DNA from: CAYQJL01 sp964573295
GTDB lineage: Bacteria > Eisenbacteria > RBG-16-71-46 > CAIMUX01 > WJJG01
Direction: 5' to 3'
Length of the DNA stretch: 64,000 nucleotides
Assembly (NCBI GenBank): GCA_964573295.1
Contig: CAZNJE010000013.1
Coordinates: 1 to 64,000 of the forward strand
Part shown: positions 8,334-17,768 of the stretch, in pieces
How positions within the stretch are numbered: the first letter of the stretch is position 1
Layout: every line of letters begins with the position of its first letter
The notes under the pieces: generated by a model
Told to the model about the DNA's origin: nothing
What the model saw: only the letters and a program-made list of their open reading frames with translations
Database searches by the model: none
Made by a program: the position numbers and the translations under genes

Positions 8334-9389
8334 GTGGACGCAGGACTCATCTTCGACATCAAGCGGTTCTCGATTCATGACGGGCCGGGCATTCGGACCA
8401 CGGTCTTCCTCAAGGGATGTCCGCTGGCGTGCTGGTGGTGTCACAACCCGGAAAGCCAACCCGCCCGGCCGGAACTGCTCTACCGAACCGACCGCTGCGT
8501 GCGATGCGGCGCCTGTGTGGCGGTCTGTCCGGCGAAGGCCGTCGTGTGGGAGACGGACGGGCCGCGGACCGATCCCGACCGGTGCCGGGGAGGGGCGGCC
8601 TGTCGCGGAGACGCCGGTTGCCGCGAGAGTCAACCGGCTCGCGCTGCCGGTGCCGACGCTTCCACTGCTGCCGGTGCTCCCACCGCGGCCGGTGCTCCCA
8701 CCGCGGCTGCCATTTTCCCCACTCCCTGCGCCACCGTCTGTCCGGCCGATGCTCGCCAGATCGTGGGCGAACGGGTCGGCGTAGGCCAGGTGATCGAGCA
8801 GATTCGCCGCGACACTGCTTTCTACGACGAATCCGGCGGCGGGGTCACCTTCTCGGGCGGGGAACCGCTCGCCCAGGGGACCTTCCTGGCCGAGCTGCTC
8901 GAGCGCTGCGGCGCCGAGGAGATCCATCGCGCGGTCGACACGACCGGGCACGCGCCACCGGGACCGTTCGAGCGCATCGCCCGACGCACGGACCTCTTCC
9001 TCTACGACCTGAAACTGATCGATCCTGCACGGCACCGCCACTACACGGGACAGTCCAACGAGATGATCCTCGAGAACCTCGCGTTTCTGGATCGGCAGGG
9101 GATTCCCACCGTGATCCGCATGCCGATCATCCCGGGCATCAATGATGATTCCGAGAACGTAGCGGCAACCGCTGGACACATCGCACGCCTGCAAACCATA
9201 CGCACCATCACCCTCCTGCCCCATCACCGGCCCGCCATGGACAAGTACGCGAGGTTTGGGCGGGCGCGTCGCCTTCCGCCTACGCCCTCGCCTACACCCG
9301 AACAGATCGAGGAAATCGCCGGCGTCTTTCGGCAACATGACCTCACGGTCCTCAATGGAGGAACGTATGGCGGAAGGAACTCACAATGA
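8334..9389 (+). CDS. Glycyl-radical enzyme activating enzyme (radical SAM)
   Basis: 351-residue activase that would install the glycyl radical on the downstream enzyme using S-adenosylmethionine and a [4Fe-4S] cluster. The radical-SAM motif CPLACWWC (C-x3-C-x2-C) is near residue 29. A ferredoxin-like insert follows with CVRCGACVAVCP and a later CATVCPADA, as in dehydratase/CutC/Hyp-type activases rather than PflA. GGGVTFSGGEP, the family's GGEP element, and YDLKLID are intact. The region between the two Cys groups is widened by an Ala/Pro/Thr-rich stretch built from an 18-bp repeat. Start is GTG 8334 behind GGAGGGG. It overlaps the next gene by four bases. Confidence 0.93.
   Translation: MDAGLIFDIKRFSIHDGPGIRTTVFLKGCPLACWWCHNPESQPARPELLYRTDRCVRCGACVAVCPAKAVVWETDGPRTDPDRCRGGAACRGDAGCRESQPARAAGADASTAAGAPTAAGAPTAAAIFPTPCATVCPADARQIVGERVGVGQVIEQIRRDTAFYDESGGGVTFSGGEPLAQGTFLAELLERCGAEEIHRAVDTTGHAPPGPFERIARRTDLFLYDLKLIDPARHRHYTGQSNEMILENLAFLDRQGIPTVIRMPIIPGINDDSENVAATAGHIARLQTIRTITLLPHHRPAMDKYARFGRARRLPPTPSPTPEQIEEIAGVFRQHDLTVLNGGTYGGRNSQ
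8670..8705 (+). repeat. 18-bp in-frame tandem repeat in activase
   Basis: Two identical 18-mers (GCCGGTGCTCCCACCGCG), preceded by a degenerate copy, encode repeated AGAPTA in the ferredoxin insert of the activase. Confidence 0.8.
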
Positions 9390-11845
9390 ATGAGCGCATC
9401 GAGCGACTGCGCCGCGCAAGCCGCGAAGCGCCGGTCCGGGTCTCGGCCGAGCGGGCCCGCCTGATCACCGAGTTCTACCGGGAGAACGCCAGCAAGCATC
9501 CTGTCCCCCTGATGCGGGCGAAGGCGTTCGAGCACCTGTGCCGGCACCAGACGATCACGATCGGCGACGACGAGCTCATCGTGGGTGAACGCGGCCCCGC
9601 ACCCAAGGCCGTGTCCACCTTCCCCGAGCTGACGTGCCACAGCGTGGAGGATCTGCAGATCCTTCGCAGCCGGCCAAAGACCCCCTACCAGATCAGTGAC
9701 GAGGACATCGCCCTCTACCGGAACGAGATCATCCCCTACTGGCAGGGCCGCACCATGCGCGACCGGATCTTCAGCCGCTTGCCACAGGAATGGCATGCGG
9801 CCTACGAGGCCGGCGTCTTCACCGAGTTCATGGAGCAACGGGCTCCGGGGCACACGACGCTCGACAGCAAGTGCTATGGCACGGGCCTGCGCGGGTTTCA
9901 GGCGAGGATCGAGGCGAGCCTGGCGAAACTGGATTTCGCGCTAGATTCGGACGCTACCGCCAAGCGTGACCAGCTCGAGGCGATGCACTTGGCCTGCGAG
10001 GCGGTCATCCATTTCGCAGCCCGTCACGCCGAGCTTGCCGAGCAACAGGCGCGAGAGCTTGCGTCGGGCCGGTCGAGTCCAGACGCACCCAGCCCGGCGG
10101 CGCCTGGTCCACCGCAGCAGGCAACCCACCCGGCGAAGACTGGCGCGCCCGCCGATATCCCACAGCGGGCAAAGGAACTGCACCGCATCGCCGAGAACTG
10201 CCGGACCGTGCCCGCCGCCGCGCCGCGGGACTTCTGGCAAGCGCTGCAGATGTACTGGTTCCTGCACCTGGCCACCATCACCGAGCTCAACGGCTGGGAC
10301 GCGATGAACCCCGGCCATCTCGACCGGCACCTCTACCCCTTCTATCGTGCCGAACTCCAGCCCTCCGGCGAAGGCTTCACCAGCGAGCGCGCCAAGGAGC
10401 TTCTGAGCTGCTTCTGGATCAAGTTCAACAATCATCCCGCTCCGCCCAAGGTGGGGGTGACCGCGGCGGAGAGCGGGACCTACAACGACTTCACGAACAT
10501 CAACCTCGGGGGCGTGCTGGCCGACGGCGGCGATGGGGTGAACGAGCTCTCCTACCTCCTGCTCGAGGTGATCGACGAGATCCATCTGCTCCAGCCCCAG
10601 GCCAACATCCAGCTCAGCCGCAAGAATCCCGACCGTTTCCTGAAGGCCGCCTGCCGTGTAATCCGCAAGGGCTATGGTTACCCATCGGTGTTCAATGCCG
10701 ACGGGGTCATTGAACAGATGGTGCGGACCGGCAAGTCGATCGAGGACGCACGCGAAGGCGGCACGAGCGGTTGCGTCGAGACGGGTGCATTCGGCAAGGA
10801 AGCCTATATCCTGACCGGATACCTGAGCCTGCCGAAGATCCTCGAGATCACGCTTCACAACGGACATGATCCGGTGACCGGGCACCGCCAGGGTCTGCCG
10901 ACCGGCGAGCCGGGCGGTTTCGCGGTCTTCGATGACCTGTTCGGCGCCTTCGAGGCCCAGGTGCGTCACTTCGTCGACCTGAAGATCCGGGCGAACCAGT
11001 TCATCGAGCGCATGTACGCCACCCAGATGCCGGCGGTGCTTCTGTCGGTACTGATCGACGACTGCATCGAACGCGGCCGCGACTACAACGACGGCGGGGC
11101 GCGCTACAACACCAGCTACATCCAGTGTGTCGGCATCGGGACGATCGCCGATTCGCTTTCGGCGATCCGCCACCACGTCTACGGCCAGGATCCGGTGTCC
11201 TTCGACGAGCTGCGCGCCGCACTGGGCGCCGACTTTGTCGGCTTCGAGACGCTGCAGCGCCGCCTGCGGGACCGTACGCCCCGCTACGGCAACGATGATG
11301 ACGCCGCCGACGAGATCATGGCCCGCGTCTTCGACACCCTCTACGACACCATCGACGGCCGTCCCAATACCCGCGGCGGGAAGTATCATGTCATGATGCT
11401 GCCCACGACGTCCCACATCTACTTCGGTTCGGTCACCGGGGCCTCACCTGACGGACGCAACGCATTCGCGCCCCTTTCCGAGGGGATCTCTCCGGTACAG
11501 GGCGCGGACCGCCACGGCCCGACCGCGGTGATCAAGTCCGCCGCGAAGATGGACCACCTACGTACCGGCGGGACGCTGCTCAACATGAAGTTCTTGCCCC
11601 AGATCCTCGATAGCGACACCGGGCTGGAGAAGCTCGCGGCCCTGATCCGAACCTACTTCCGGCTCGACGGGCACCACCTGCAGTTCAACGTGGTCGACGG
11701 CGAGCGCCTGCGCCATGCCCAGGAGCATCCCGAGCAGCACCGCGACCTGATCGTGCGGGTCGCCGGCTACAGCGACTACTTCTGTGACCTGAGCCGCGAG
11801 CTGCAGGATGAGATCATCACCCGGACCGCTCAGGGTGAGGCGTAG
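9386..11845 (+). CDS. hypD: Glycyl-radical enzyme, probable trans-4-hydroxy-L-proline dehydratase
   Basis: 819-residue PFL-fold enzyme. The catalytic Cys is C463 in GGTSGCVETGAFGKEAY, with base Glu E465. The radical Gly is G794 in RVAGYSDYF. As I recall from Clostridioides difficile HypD, C434/E436/Y450 and S334/F340 line the Hyp site. Here the spacing C-x-E-x13-Y and S-x5-F (SGTYNDF) is identical, and PGHT carries the equivalent His. This separates it from PFL and CutC. HypD dehydrates Hyp to pyrroline-5-carboxylate, which a reductase elsewhere turns into proline. A 30-residue Pro/Ala/Ser-rich insertion near residues 226-262 makes it longer than usual. It overlaps its activase by ATGA, so the two form an operon. 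Confidence 0.82.
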   Translation: MNERIERLRRASREAPVRVSAERARLITEFYRENASKHPVPLMRAKAFEHLCRHQTITIGDDELIVGERGPAPKAVSTFPELTCHSVEDLQILRSRPKTPYQISDEDIALYRNEIIPYWQGRTMRDRIFSRLPQEWHAAYEAGVFTEFMEQRAPGHTTLDSKCYGTGLRGFQARIEASLAKLDFALDSDATAKRDQLEAMHLACEAVIHFAARHAELAEQQARELASGRSSPDAPSPAAPGPPQQATHPAKTGAPADIPQRAKELHRIAENCRTVPAAAPRDFWQALQMYWFLHLATITELNGWDAMNPGHLDRHLYPFYRAELQPSGEGFTSERAKELLSCFWIKFNNHPAPPKVGVTAAESGTYNDFTNINLGGVLADGGDGVNELSYLLLEVIDEIHLLQPQANIQLSRKNPDRFLKAACRVIRKGYGYPSVFNADGVIEQMVRTGKSIEDAREGGTSGCVETGAFGKEAYILTGYLSLPKILEITLHNGHDPVTGHRQGLPTGEPGGFAVFDDLFGAFEAQVRHFVDLKIRANQFIERMYATQMPAVLLSVLIDDCIERGRDYNDGGARYNTSYIQCVGIGTIADSLSAIRHHVYGQDPVSFDELRAALGADFVGFETLQRRLRDRTPRYGNDDDAADEIMARVFDTLYDTIDGRPNTRGGKYHVMMLPTTSHIYFGSVTGASPDGRNAFAPLSEGISPVQGADRHGPTAVIKSAAKMDHLRTGGTLLNMKFLPQILDSDTGLEKLAALIRTYFRLDGHHLQFNVVDGERLRHAQEHPEQHRDLIVRVAGYSDYFCDLSRELQDEIITRTAQGEA

Positions 11846-11909
11846 TGGCCGCCAGTCGGGCCAGCAGCGTCCTCCGGGGCGGCCACCGCGGTCAATGCCC
11901 CGACTCCCG

Positions 11910-12659
11910 TCATTGGAACAGCCGTTTGACGGCGCCCCAGGTTGCGCCGTGCACCGGGGTTGGCGACTCGTCGTAGTAGAATCCCAGACCCATGGACTGG
12001 GTGGATCCCCAAACGATGGAGGGATCCGCCCAACCGGTACCATACCCCGACCCGGGCGCCAGACAGGTCCAGGGGTGGCCGCCGGGGCCGTCCAGATCAC
12101 TGGCGCAGAACCAATGAAGCCCTTGTCCCGGCCAGTCGCCCCAGTAGCCAACCGTGAGCTCGCCACCGGCGAAGGCGTAGTCGACGATGTCGATGTCATG
12201 CTGGCTGAACGAGGGCCAGAACGCGGGCGCTCCGGGGTCGATACCGTAGGTCACATGAAGGACGGCGCCGGGTTCGCTGCTCACTCCGCCCTCCCAGATG
12301 TAGACGTCGCAAGGGCCTCCATAGTAGTAGCCGACGTCGGTCAACCAGAGCACGATGCACTCGATGCTCGCTGCATCCAACAGGTACCCTTCGGCAAACG
12401 AACCGTAGTAGGGTGGATAGACACCGCCATAGTACCAGCCATAGCCCCCTTCGAATGTGTTGTTGTGGTTGTAGGCCAGGGTGCCGCCGCACTCGTCGAA
12501 GCCCCCGCCCAGAATGGGCCCCGGATCGCTCGTAGGGCCGAGGATCAGGAAGTCGCTGGCCTGAACGCCCTCGCCGGAGAGGCCGCACGCCAAACAGATT
12601 GCGGCCGCCGCGACCGCCAGGCGCCGCGCTGTCGGTGCCTGGCGTGCTTCTCTTTTCAT
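11910..12659 (-). CDS. Secreted protein of unknown function
   Basis: 249 residues. I start at ATG 12659, which has GGAAGGAG just upstream; the open frame continues further but without a signal. A signal peptide (Arg-rich start, Ala/Cys-rich core) ends near GVQASD. The mature part is aromatic and glycine rich (YGWYYGGVYPPYYG). Several features resemble beta-sandwich secreted proteins of FCB bacteria, including YIWEGG, a WFCASDLDGPG segment and a closing VWGSTQSMGLGFYYDE. No catalytic motif or FlgD module is visible. It converges on hypD with a 64-base gap. Function unknown. Confidence 0.7.
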   Translation of the reverse strand: MKREARQAPTARRLAVAAAAICLACGLSGEGVQASDFLILGPTSDPGPILGGGFDECGGTLAYNHNNTFEGGYGWYYGGVYPPYYGSFAEGYLLDAASIECIVLWLTDVGYYYGGPCDVYIWEGGVSSEPGAVLHVTYGIDPGAPAFWPSFSQHDIDIVDYAFAGGELTVGYWGDWPGQGLHWFCASDLDGPGGHPWTCLAPGSGYGTGWADPSIVWGSTQSMGLGFYYDESPTPVHGATWGAVKRLFQ

Positions 12660-12838
12660 CGTGACTCTCCTTCCTGCACCAGGGTTTGCAGTCGCCAGGG
12701 CTGTCGCTGGCCCGTGACCGACGGCCCGACATCGATAGTCGATCGCCGGCCACAACCTGCAAGCCTCAGCCAACGCTAGGCATCCGCGCAGGTGCATCAT
12801 CATAGGTGCATCAGCGTGTGTGCGTCAGCTCAGGTGCG

Positions 12839-14632
12839 TCAGCGGGTCACCAAGACCCGGCTTGTCCCTCCCCCGGGTGCGCGCACCAAGTAGGTTCCCG
12901 AGGGAACGCGGCGGCCGTTCTCGTCGCGGAGATCCCACCAGATCTCGGTTCCACGTTCGGACAATGACGTGGCAGGGAACGAGCGCACGACTCTTCCATC
13001 GGCGGAGAAGACACGCAGCGTCCCGGAGGGGCCCTCCGGTTGACCGGCCATGCTCCACGCGAAGATCCGTGCTTCGCTGCCGGCAGGGTTGGGCAAAATG
13101 GCCACCCGCGAGCTCGGCAGGGGATCGCCGACGGCCGCGTTATCGATCTCCACGAGAGCGGTCCAGACGCTCATCTGGTTTCCGTCCAGTCGCATCCAGA
13201 AGGGCCGCACACGACCGTCCCATGCAGAGATGCCGATGTAGTCGCCGAAGAAGACCGACTGGCTAGGTGTGAACGGCGACTGACTGATCACTTCCTCTGC
13301 GAAGGTGGCCCCGCCGTCCCTGGATACGGCGAGCCAAACCTCGGTGTCGTTGCCGGTCGTCTCGCGCCGGTCGTAGTAGACGATATACAGGTGACCGGTC
13401 ACCGGGTCGACGTCCATCCATGGGAAGAATTGATGGCGTCCGTTGCCCACGGGATCACCGTTGACGCGAAGGCGGGGCGACCAGGTCTCGCCGCCATCAT
13501 CCGAGTGGATGAGAAACACGTCGGTGTCGCCGTTGCGCTGATCCGACCAGAGCACGTAGAGCCGCCCCGCATAAGGCCCATCACTGATATCGACCTTGGT
13601 ACTCGGCAATCCGTTGCACCGGTAGATGCCGGGTACGGGGAAGGCCCAACCGCCGGGCATATCGCTGATGACTTGATCGGTGCCCCAAGTCTGTCCGCCG
13701 TCGAGCGAGCGGTCAAACTCGATTCCGCGCGGGCCGGCCCACGCGAGGTACACGCTGCCGTCCAGCCCGGCGGCGGGCACCGCACCCTCGACGGTATCAT
13801 CGCTGTCGATGCAGTTGCCCCCCTGGTCGCTGACCCGGATCGGAGGCGCGAAGGTGGTCGCCTGATCGCGGGAGTAGGAGAAGAGGATGCGCGTGCTGTC
13901 GGCTGGATCCGAGCTGCCATAGGTGTCGAACTGGGTCCAGGCAATATAGATGCTGCCCGAGTAGTAGGCGCCCGTCGTCCGCTCGCAAACCAGGTACTCT
14001 TTGTCCTCGAACGGCACGCTGGAGCTGTGCTCGATGACCGGGACGCCCGGCTGCCAGCTGACACCACCATTGGTCGACTTGGCCACGAAGATCCCCGAGT
14101 GGCTCCAAGAGCCAATGTACGCGTAGTAGGCGGTTCCGTCGGCGTCCACCGCGATGGTGGGATCGCCGAGGTCGTAAGGATCGTCGATGCTGCCCTCTTC
14201 CCAAGTGGCCCCGGCATCGCTGCTATAGAAGTAGTAGCAGCCGCCCCCTTGCGCCACGGCCATGAGGCGGTTCGGATCGGTCGGATCGATGACGATTCCG
14301 GTTTCCTCCGGAGCGTAGAGAGCTTGGTCGACACGAACGTTGGGCCAGGTCGAACGCGTGTGGGGCACCTCTGCATCCAGCGGCAAGGGGACCGGTCGGA
14401 TGCCGTCTGTGTGAACTTCATCCGGGTCGTTTCCGAACATCGGCACCGTGCCTTCCGCTGGGGGTGCCAGGCCCGGGAGAGAGGCGGCATCCTCGGCGGA
14501 ATCCTTCGTTCGATCACTCGTTCGATCACTCGTTCGATCCCTCGCGAACAGAATCGTCACGGACAGAATCACGACGAGGATGAGGATGAGCCCCGAGGCC
14601 GCGAACCATGTTGAAAGACTCCGTCGACTCAT
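12839..14632 (-). CDS. Exported BNR/sialidase-fold propeller protein with FlgD-Ig C terminus
   Basis: 597 residues from ATG 14632 (GGAGGAGCAGGAG upstream). A single N-terminal hydrophobic helix may be a signal anchor. At least five Asp-boxes mark a six-bladed sialidase-like propeller: SSDAGATW, STNGGVSW, SLDGGQTW, SDDGGETW, SRDGGATF. The sialidase Arg triad cannot be assigned, so glycosidase activity is not claimed. The last 80 residues form a FlgD-Ig module (FSADGRVVRSF, WWDLRDENGRRVPSGTYLV). A 12-bp repeat encodes RTSDRTSDRTKD after the membrane helix. Likely cell-surface or secreted binding protein. Confidence 0.82.
   Translation of the reverse strand: MSRRSLSTWFAASGLILILVVILSVTILFARDRTSDRTSDRTKDSAEDAASLPGLAPPAEGTVPMFGNDPDEVHTDGIRPVPLPLDAEVPHTRSTWPNVRVDQALYAPEETGIVIDPTDPNRLMAVAQGGGCYYFYSSDAGATWEEGSIDDPYDLGDPTIAVDADGTAYYAYIGSWSHSGIFVAKSTNGGVSWQPGVPVIEHSSSVPFEDKEYLVCERTTGAYYSGSIYIAWTQFDTYGSSDPADSTRILFSYSRDQATTFAPPIRVSDQGGNCIDSDDTVEGAVPAAGLDGSVYLAWAGPRGIEFDRSLDGGQTWGTDQVISDMPGGWAFPVPGIYRCNGLPSTKVDISDGPYAGRLYVLWSDQRNGDTDVFLIHSDDGGETWSPRLRVNGDPVGNGRHQFFPWMDVDPVTGHLYIVYYDRRETTGNDTEVWLAVSRDGGATFAEEVISQSPFTPSQSVFFGDYIGISAWDGRVRPFWMRLDGNQMSVWTALVEIDNAAVGDPLPSSRVAILPNPAGSEARIFAWSMAGQPEGPSGTLRVFSADGRVVRSFPATSLSERGTEIWWDLRDENGRRVPSGTYLVRAPGGGTSRVLVTR
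14507..14542 (-). repeat. 12-bp in-frame tandem repeat
   Basis: Three copies of CGTTCGATCACT (the last with one change) lie in the exported propeller gene just after its membrane helix, giving a charged RTSD linker. Confidence 0.8.
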
Positions 14633-15094
14633 CTCCTGCTCCTCCTGACCACGTTGCCCATCCCATGTTCGCGCCGACCCACACATCAATGATACATGAA
14701 ATCAGCATTGAACATCTTGGCAAGAGAAGCGGGGGCCGCGACACACGCTGGACTCTGCGGACGGCTTGGGATCACTGTCGCTGTCAGCGGCGCACAATTC
14801 TTCACGGTCTTCCGCCGGTCTTAGTCCTGAGGCCTCACGGCCGCGGTCCCCTTCACACGAAGTGGCAGAGAGCATGCCAATGGACCCAAAGCAGAACTCT
14901 GGCGGGAGGCTGGAATCACGGTCTTTGCAATTCTTACCCAGGCAACCACTTGACGGCCTGACCAGGCCGAAGCCCTTCGCCTGCGCAGGCAGCGCCTGTT
15001 CCGGGCGGAGGGACTTCCGTGGGTCAGCGCCCCGCGTGGGTCCGGATTCCGGTCCCGTGCGGTCCGGAAATCGGACGACATCGGGGATTTCCCC
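14633..15094. other. Intergenic region, possibly holding a decayed 5' part
   Basis: About 460 bases without a gene I can support. The frame of the downstream FlgD-Ig protein is open back to a TGA at 14951-14953 but shows no signal peptide, so the missing N-terminal part of that protein may have decayed here. Confidence 0.4.
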
Positions 15095-15715
15095 GTGACC
15101 GACATAGTGCTCGAAGCGGTTCTGCACCCCTGGAATCAAGATCATGTGTGGATCTTCGAGTTTCCCGTCACCGCCTATGGCGGGGATTGGGCGCTGGGTG
15201 GGCCCGGAGGCTCGGGGAACAGCCTCCTCGTCTACCTCGAGGACGGCTCCCTCTACGTGGGCTCGATCCCCAACAGCTACGGTGGCGAGTTCTGGGGCTT
15301 CGTATCCGACATGCCGTTCTCCGCCGTCCGCGTGGTGGGCGGATCGGGCACCCAGCAACAGCACTACTGCATGGATGACATGGTCTACGTGCCCGAGTTC
15401 GAGCCCGGCCACGTCGAGCCGGACGAGCCTGGCCCGGTGACGAGCCGGCTCTCGCTACGGGTGCCGAGCCCCTATGGCATCGGCCAGACGATCCGGGCGA
15501 CGGAAGATAGCGCCGGCGAGGCGTCGGCCGGTATCTTCGACACACAGGGTCGCCAGCTCCGAAACCTGGTCGCTCTCAGCCGTGGCTCGGGGGAGGCCCG
15601 TTTCAGCTGGGATGGCCGGACGGCGCAGGGGCGGGAGGTGCCCGCGTCCGCCCTATACATGCGGGTGCAGAGTGGAGGCAGCGCCATCACGCGCATGTTC
15701 GTCATCTTGCCGTAG
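15095..15715 (+). pseudogene. 5'-truncated secreted protein with FlgD-Ig C terminus
   Basis: The open frame gives about 206 residues from GTG 15095. The first part resembles the common PEP-CTERM-style beta-sandwich (FPVTAYGGDWAL, GEFWGFVSDMPF, HYCMDDMVYV). The rest is a FlgD-Ig module (IFDTQGRQLRN, FSWDGRTAQGREVPASALY). Homologous layouts normally carry a signal peptide and about 100 more residues ahead of this. None is present, and no good ribosome site precedes the GTG. I infer a 5' truncation. If a distant promoter and another start exist, it could still be expressed cytoplasmically. Confidence 0.5.
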
Positions 15716-15780
15716 CGAGATGGTGCAATCAGTGGGCTACGTCGTCAAACAGCGCTTCGAACCGCGTGGCGAGCATTCGC

Positions 15781-16155
15781 CTAGCTTGCCCTCCGCTGGC
15801 TCTGTTTCTCTCTGATGACCTGGATGACTTCTCGATTGAACGCGCACTCGCAGATTGCATCGCAGCGACCCAGCTGCTCTTTCTCCAGGCAGTAGCCGGG
15901 GCACTCTTCCTTGCCGGTTCGCCGTTCGGCATACTTCGGTCCCTCGTACAGATTCTGAAAGCGCTCGGCGGGGATGGTCAACGTCGAGTGACACCCCTGT
16001 TTGTGATGCGTGAAATAGAACAGGCTCAGTTCAAGTGACTCGAAATCCGCCATGTAGCCGTTGATACTCAAGGACGGATCGGAGATGAAATCCTGCTGTG
16101 TCCTCCATGCTTCGCCGCACATGGGACACGTCCGAAACGGACCGCTCTCGGGCAT
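15781..16155 (-). CDS. Small zinc-binding protein of unknown function
   Basis: 124 residues, starting at ATG 16155 behind AGGGGGG. Two cysteine sites suggest structural zinc: CPMCGEAW at the N terminus, and ECPGYCLEKEQLGRCDAICEC at the C terminus. Between them is a helix-turn segment with FESLELSLFYFTHHKQGC. The layout matches a small uncharacterised protein type I recall from delta-proteobacteria and planctomycetes. No DNA-binding helix is evident. It is divergent from the aldolase gene. Confidence 0.7.
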   Translation of the reverse strand: MPESGPFRTCPMCGEAWRTQQDFISDPSLSINGYMADFESLELSLFYFTHHKQGCHSTLTIPAERFQNLYEGPKYAERRTGKEECPGYCLEKEQLGRCDAICECAFNREVIQVIREKQSQRRAS

Positions 16156-16421
16156 GGTACCCCCCCTCGTCGCCTGCATGCATCTTGCTTGTCTCCAAGA
16201 AGTTATCGGCAACCAGCTCATCAATCTCCGGTGGTTTCGGGAATGGGGTGAGGGATGAGGAATGAGGGATGAGATCGCGATTGCCGTGACGGGCTTGCCG
16301 ATAGAAGAGGCTGATAGAAGAGGTATACGAGGCGGCGCCTTGCCCCGGGGCAGATTCTGCTTGATTCAAGACCCATCTGGCTCGACGGTTATGGGTTGGG
16401 AACGCAAGCAAGGAGGTCAGA

Positions 16422-17696
16422 ATGCAAGCGGATTTCAAGAAAGCGGTCGAGATCGGCCGTCCCCCGAATGTCACCGCGCTGTTTCCGAACTCGCAGGCCC
16501 TACTGGTCAGCGGCAAGGTCATCGACCGGGCCCTGCTCGCCAAAGGCAAGGCGATGACGATTGCCGCCAACGGGCGGAACTACTTCGTCATCCGGGGCGC
16601 GCTCCTGGCCGCGCAGCGAGCCAACGCGGCGATCATCATCGAGATCGCCAAGTCCGAGGGCGGGGTGTCGGCCTACTGCGCGACGAACTACTGGAACATG
16701 GCCCGCACGGTCGACGCGCTGTGCAACGAGCTGGGGATCACGGTCCCGGTGGCGGTGCACGCCGACCACTACGGTATCAAGGGGGCGCCCGACATCGAGC
16801 AGGCCCGCACGGAAATCCCAAGCATGTTCACCGCGGGCATCACCTCGATCGCCGTCGATGCATCTCACCTGCCCGACGACGAGAACCTGCTGGCCAGCCT
16901 CGAGCTGAACCAGTACATCCCGGACTGGGCCGGACTCGAGACCGAGGTCGGCGAGATCAAGGGCAAGGCCGGCCTCTCGACCACGGAAGAGGCGCTCTTC
17001 TTGATCCGGGGCCTCAATGCCCACGGCATCTTCCCCGATTGGATCGCGCTCAACAACGGCACCACGCACGGCCTCGAGGCCAGCGACGCGGGCATCCAGG
17101 TCGAGCTGACCGCCGCGATCCATGAGGCGCTTTCGCCCTACGAGGTCTCCGGCGCCCAGCACGGCACCTCGGGCAACAGCTCGGAACGCCTGCGTGCGAT
17201 CGCCTCCCAGACCAAGACGACCAAGGCCAACGTCGCCACGGCGCTACAGATGATCTCCTGGGGTCTGAAGGTCAACGACTACGGCAATGCCCAGCTCGAC
17301 GAGGACGGCAACTTCATCAAGATGGAGGGCGCGGGCGCGAGCGAAGAAGCCTGGCAGGAGATGCTGGCCTACGCACAGAAGCACGAACTGAAGGGCGGCA
17401 ACTTCAAGAAGCTCAACCTGCCGTTCGAGAGCCGCCTGCTGTCCCAGCCCGAGGACTTTCGCCGCCGCATGACCAAGGCCGTCGAGGACTTCATCTACAC
17501 GCTCTTGACCGACGTGTTCAATGCTCGCGACACCGCGCCGCTGGGGATCGAGGCCATTCTGAAGGCGGGCTCCTACGATCTCGGGCCCAAAGGCAAGCGG
17601 ATCGAAGACCCGGCCGAGTGGACCGAAGAGAAGATCCGCGAGGGCGCCAAGGCCATCAGCAGCGACAAGGGGCCGGCGGGGGACTTCGACGACTAG
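16422..17696 (+). CDS. fba: Class II fructose-bisphosphate aldolase
   Basis: 424 residues. It catalyses reversible cleavage of fructose-1,6-bisphosphate to DHAP and glyceraldehyde-3-phosphate using divalent zinc. The zinc and catalytic region is VAVHADHYGIKG (H-x-D-H). Further landmarks are ITSIAVDASHLP, the ETEVGEIKGKAG loop with its Glu/His-region Zn ligand, and HGTSGN near the phosphate site. The length is above that of classic FbaA (about 360), with the extra part at the C terminus (residues about 340-424), as in longer subfamilies. ATG 16422 has a perfect AAGGAGG five bases upstream. Substrate could also be a tagatose- or other ketose-bisphosphate. Confidence 0.88.
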   Translation: MQADFKKAVEIGRPPNVTALFPNSQALLVSGKVIDRALLAKGKAMTIAANGRNYFVIRGALLAAQRANAAIIIEIAKSEGGVSAYCATNYWNMARTVDALCNELGITVPVAVHADHYGIKGAPDIEQARTEIPSMFTAGITSIAVDASHLPDDENLLASLELNQYIPDWAGLETEVGEIKGKAGLSTTEEALFLIRGLNAHGIFPDWIALNNGTTHGLEASDAGIQVELTAAIHEALSPYEVSGAQHGTSGNSSERLRAIASQTKTTKANVATALQMISWGLKVNDYGNAQLDEDGNFIKMEGAGASEEAWQEMLAYAQKHELKGGNFKKLNLPFESRLLSQPEDFRRRMTKAVEDFIYTLLTDVFNARDTAPLGIEAILKAGSYDLGPKGKRIEDPAEWTEEKIREGAKAISSDKGPAGDFDD

Positions 17697-17768
17697 CTGC
17701 GTGGCCGGCGACACGCGCCGGCCAGCCGCCTGGCGAGCGATTCGCGCCGGCCTCATGGGAACCACCAA

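Noticed and set aside
13040..14614. Long plus-strand frame across the propeller gene
   Set aside because: Shadow of the Asp-box coding strand; no recognisable domain.
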